From contig NC_061121.1 of assembly GCF_002878395.1 (NCBI RefSeq), positions 129,271,888-129,335,887 of the forward strand: DNA of 64,000 nt, read 5' to 3'. Origin of the DNA: Capsicum annuum. Taxonomy: Eukaryota; Streptophyta; Magnoliopsida; Solanales; Solanaceae. The notes below the pieces were generated by a model that did not search any database, was not told the DNA's origin, and saw nothing but the letters and a program-made list of their open reading frames with translations. A program made the position numbers and the translations under genes. The first letter of the stretch is position 1; each line of letters opens with the position of its first letter. Shown piece by piece: positions 60,600-64,000 of the stretch.

Positions 60600-61980
60600 T
60601 AAAGATCGAAAGGTAGAGGTTTTTTCCCAAAGGGTAGATGGTGTATTACATTGCCAGGGTAATCTGTGTTTGCCAGTTATAGATGACTTGAGACAATGAA
60701 TTTTTGCAGAAGCGTATGGTGCACACTACATATTCATCATGGGGCCACAATGATGTACCATGACTTGTAGGAGATCTGTTGGTGGAATTGGATGAAGAGA
60801 TATGTTGCAGAGTTTGTAGCTAAGTGTTCTATATGTCAGCAAGTTAAGATAGAACATTAGAAGTGTAGGGGGTCCATGCAAGAGTTTAGTATTCCAACTG
60901 GGAAATGGGAAGAATTGAACATGGACTTTGTGATGGGTTTGCCTCATACTCATCGCCAATAGGTTTTGGTATGGGTTATTGTAGAAATGATGACCAAGTC
61001 AGCTCATTTCTTTCTAGTCCATATCTCTTATTTAGCTGAGGATTATGCCAAAATCTATACCTAGGAGTTGGTCAGATTACACGGTGTTCTGTTGTCCATT
61101 ATTTCAGATAGAGGTACCCAGTTCACCACTTACTTTTGGAAAGCATTCAAAACGGGTCTTGGTACCAAAGTTTATCTTAGTACAACCTTTCATCCTCAGA
61201 TAGATGGTCAAGTAGAAAGGACTATTTAGACATTAGAAGATATGCTGCGAGCGTGTGCAAATGATTTCAAGGACAGTCGTCTTTCTTTTGATTGATATTG
61301 CATACAATAACAACTATCATTCTAGCATTCTGATGGCTCTATTTGAAGCTATCTATGGTAGGATATGTAGATCTCTAGTCGGTTTTTTTGAAGTTAGTGA
61401 GGCCTCATTTATAGGGCCTGACTTAGTATTCAATGCCTTAGAAAAAGTCTAATTGATTAGAGAAAGACTACGGGCTGCTCACAGCCGACAGAAGTCTTAT
61501 GTGGATGTGTGCAAAATGGATTTTGACTTTGAGATTTCTAACTATGTTTATCTAAAGATCTCTTCCATGAAGGGAGTGAATAGATTTGGATACAAAAGAA
61601 AGCTCAGTCCCCGATATGTTGTCCATTCAAAATTTTTAGTCTCTTCGGCCAGGTAGCTAATGAGCTTAAATTTCCTTAAGATTTAGACTCAGTTCAACCA
61701 GTCTTCCATGTCTCCTTGTTAAAGAAGTACCTCGATGACCCAGCAGTCGTAGTCCCTATTGAGGGTGTGGATATTCAGAACAGGCTGTCTTATGAAGAGA
61801 TTCCAGTCAAAATTCATGACTACTAGACTCATAGACTAAGGAATAAAGAAGTCCCTTTAGTCAAAGTTTTTTGGCAGAATTAGTCCGTTGAGGGAACTAC
61901 TTAGGAAGCAGAAGAAGATATGCAGACCAAGTATCCCCACCTTTCTCCGCTAACTCAGACTCATCCCAAGGTAATAACTT
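60600..61980 (+). pseudogene. Integrase and chromodomain-like tail of element C
   Basis: Zinc region with HIHHG and CSICQQVKIEH (about 60825-60855). The catalytic core keeps NMDFVMGLP (about 60919), SDRGTQFTTYFWKAF (about 61105) and FHPQIDGQVERT (about 61190), i.e. the first two aspartates and the Glu. SDLVFNALEK-type text follows in the open frame to 61452. A chromodomain-like RNKEVPLVKVFW then EAEEDMQTKYPHLS lies at about 61840-61950. TAG and TGA stops intervene. It is the best preserved integrase of the window. Confidence 0.85.
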
Positions 61981-62330
61981 TTCTTAAGCTTGCTCTGTTA
62001 TCATGTTTAGTAATATTACAAACTTGGTATTCATTTTCTTGCTAAGAATTCTAGTTATAAACTTGGTACTAAGTACCATTACATTTTCATTCATGCATTC
62101 GTGTACCAGTTCAGTTATATAATCATGCATCAGATATACATTATCACTATGAGAAACTCAGTATATCGGAAATCTCAGTCATGTATTCACAAATCAGATA
62201 TTCATAGATCAGACATGCATGCTCAGTATGAATCCCAGTAATGTCAATCATATTTCAGATGTTAAAGTTCAATATGTATGTCAACATATCATTTCTCCCA
62301 TCGTAGTACATCTCATTCAGGGATTAAAGT

Positions 62331-62347
62331 TCCCTAAGGGGAGATAT
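62331..62347 (+). other. Polypurine tract of element C
   Basis: TCCCTAAGGGGAGATAT immediately before the 3' LTR. Confidence 0.85.
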
Positions 62348-64000
62348 TATAAGACCCCTAAAATTTCTTAAGCTTAATTCAGTCCTTTAAGTTTGTCAAG
62401 GGGTCCCATACTTAGAAAATCCTAGAAAAGCTTCTAGACTAAGTATATTTTATCCTTTGAAAGTTGGCAATCTCATTACATGACATTAACAACCTTAAAG
62501 GGGTCTATATTTTTAAAAATCATGAGAAGGATGATCAATAGGTGTTCCTTGACAAGTTTCAGATATTTTGAAACACGTTTAGATCATGTTCAGAGTTCCA
62601 AAAAAGTGGACAAACATTATTTTGGCATGCCGCATCAAAAATCGTGTTGGTTAACATTTGTGCAGGCTTCCATAGATAAAACTTCTGAGACTCGCTGTGA
62701 TCATGGCATGATGCATCGAGTATTGCATCGCATCCATCAACGCTCCACGTCCCTTATAGCACCAGCACCTATTTTTTTAGTCATTAAAAGACCACGTCCT
62801 CATGGGAAAAAGGTCAATTTTCTATCTTTATATATTCCCTAAAATACATAAATCAACTATTTTCCTCCAAAATTAGAATTTTCTCTCTCAAAATCTATCA
62901 AGAACAAACTTAGGGTTTTTCAATTGAGGATCCAATTTTGACAACTTCACTATTAATACTAAAGAATATTTCATCCAAGGTATGCATAATGTTCATTCAT
63001 GGATCCCTTTCGTCCATGAAGCCCAACAATTTAGTTTTAAACTATGAATTTCACATTCAGCTATGCGTTGATTATGTTCATGTGGTTGTTGTTCTATAAT
63101 TCCCAAGTTGGAATTTTTATGTATTTTTATACAAATATGTACACATGTGAGTAGAAAACCATCAATTTTAATTGGTTATGGTATGTTAATTTGATGATTA
63201 TTCCATGCCCTAAGACATGCATCCTAAGACTTTGATAAATGCCTAAGAGACTAGAAATTATGTAATATAGTTCAATTGTGACATAAGTGATGGATTCATG
63301 TTTTACCCGTATGTTCAAATTACTCCCATGGTATTGATGTGCAACATAGATGTTTGTTGAAATGCTCATGATGCTAGAATATAGAATTATGACATTGATT
63401 TTATGCATCCCTACCATGTACAATAGTATGATAACCATGTACTTCTTTAAATCTCCAACTTATTTTATTATGGATTATTTATATTGCTCATGTATCAAAA
63501 GTGTCATGCCTTGTCAGTTTCCTTATATCGAGTCCTAGGAGTACTTGTACAAGAAAAATATAGCTATGTACCTAGAGTCAGTGTCATATTTTCAAGATAC
63601 TCTCAATCAAGACATGAACCAAAGAACTCTGTCAGTCATGTGACTCATGAAAAATCAGTAATCGAAGTAATCTCAGAAAGCTCAGTATTTCAGTAAATCT
63701 CAATAGTATTTCATAAGTCACGGAACTCAAGGAACTCAGTCTGGTTCAGTTCAGTTAACCATTTTCAGTGTCTATTCAAATGGGAGTAGGATTTAGCACC
63801 GAGTGAGCCCTAGGATGGGAACTCACCTGTTATTTGAGGATGTGATTCTTAGAAGCAGTCCCTGTGCTCCAGAACTACATAGACAGCATAGGTTGAGACA
63901 TAGAACTTGCTATTTTGAGAGTAGATTAGGTGGCTTAGCCTGTTATATAAGGGTCACACCGTGCTTTTTTGAGTACCTGCTACTTGAGGGATCACTCACA
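62348..64000 (+). repeat. 3' LTR of element C (cut by window edge)
   Basis: Starts TATAAGACCCC (TGTAAGACCCC expected). Undeleted, it includes the CG-rich tract at about 62610-62750 (CATGATGCATCGAG words) and a TATA box. By alignment with the 5' LTR, about 940 bp remains beyond the window. Confidence 0.85.
62828..62835 (+). promoter_or_regulatory. Likely TATA box in 3' LTR of element C
   Basis: TTATATAT follows the CG-rich tract by ~75 bp, the same spacing style as in B. Its counterpart in the 5' LTR is deleted. Confidence 0.5.

Larger units (their letters stand above)
55896..64000 (+). mobile_element. Element C: Tekay-type chromovirus, near full length
   Basis: 5' LTR (internally deleted), PBS, gag, protease, RT, RNase H, integrase with chromodomain, PPT, and most of the 3' LTR up to the window edge. 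The interior is about 5.1 kb. It is of the same family as B. Every coding domain is present but contains stops or frame changes. Confidence 0.88.

Noticed and set aside
1..64000. Short reading frames of 60-140 codons as host protein genes (e.g. 2265-2687, 47169-47525, 62480-62842)
   Set aside because: They lie inside LTRs or antisense to Gag/Pol remnants, have no recognisable domain or splice-site chain, and do not recur in the same frame in sibling elements.

Overview
This window looks like gene-free heterochromatin from a flowering plant, most likely Solanaceae. It is AT-rich. I found no host exon chain, no rRNA or tRNA gene, no bacterial-type operon and no CRISPR array. Almost every stretch I can identify is a decayed LTR retrotransposon. 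The Solanaceae guess rests on the style of the LTRs (Tekay/Del-type LTRs of 2-2.6 kb starting near TGTAAGACCCC) and on inference, not on a species marker.

Layout, left to right. (A) 1-3408, minus: gag, primer-binding site (PBS) and 5' LTR of a Tekay-type chromovirus, inserted into (B). (B) 3409-9946, plus: protease, RT, RNase H, integrase, chromodomain, polypurine tract (PPT) and 3' LTR of a second Tekay element. (K) 9947-13252, minus: a gag-type remnant cut by B. (M, H, P) 13253-16837: LTR fragments. (L) 16914-25038, plus: an Athila-lineage element bounded by a perfect 5-bp target-site duplication. It keeps gag, protease and the env-position ATHILA ORF-1 region but has no RT, RNase H or integrase. 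(G, N) 26262-28245: LTR pieces. 28246-30506 is unresolved. (Q, O, I) 30507-36016: LTRs in both orientations, one holding a ~44-bp minisatellite. (J) 36029-40971, minus: an LTR element with two ~805-bp LTRs, PBS and PPT, carrying only gag-type and unidentified ORF remnants; K is its relative. (F) 40972-48658, minus: a Tekay element with all domains, its 5' LTR cut by E. (E) 48659-52850, plus: LTR, internally deleted gag, protease and partial RT. (D) 53545-55894: an isolated LTR. (C) 55896-64000, plus: a same-family relative of B, complete except that its 3' LTR runs off the window. Its 5' LTR has lost about 1.26 kb, including the TATA region.

No element looks autonomous. Coding regions carry stops, frameshifts, lost start codons or substituted catalytic residues. 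The parts only make sense as former components of one retrotransposition cycle: LTR promoter, tRNA-primed PBS, Gag, protease, RT/RNase H, integrase with chromodomain, and PPT.

The observations most worth a second look are: the RT-less Athila element with its perfect target-site duplication and internal LTR-like tracts; the pol-less J/K family; a CG-rich, word-repetitive tract in about the same place in the LTRs of many elements; the promoter-region deletion in C's 5' LTR; and the 44-bp minisatellite.
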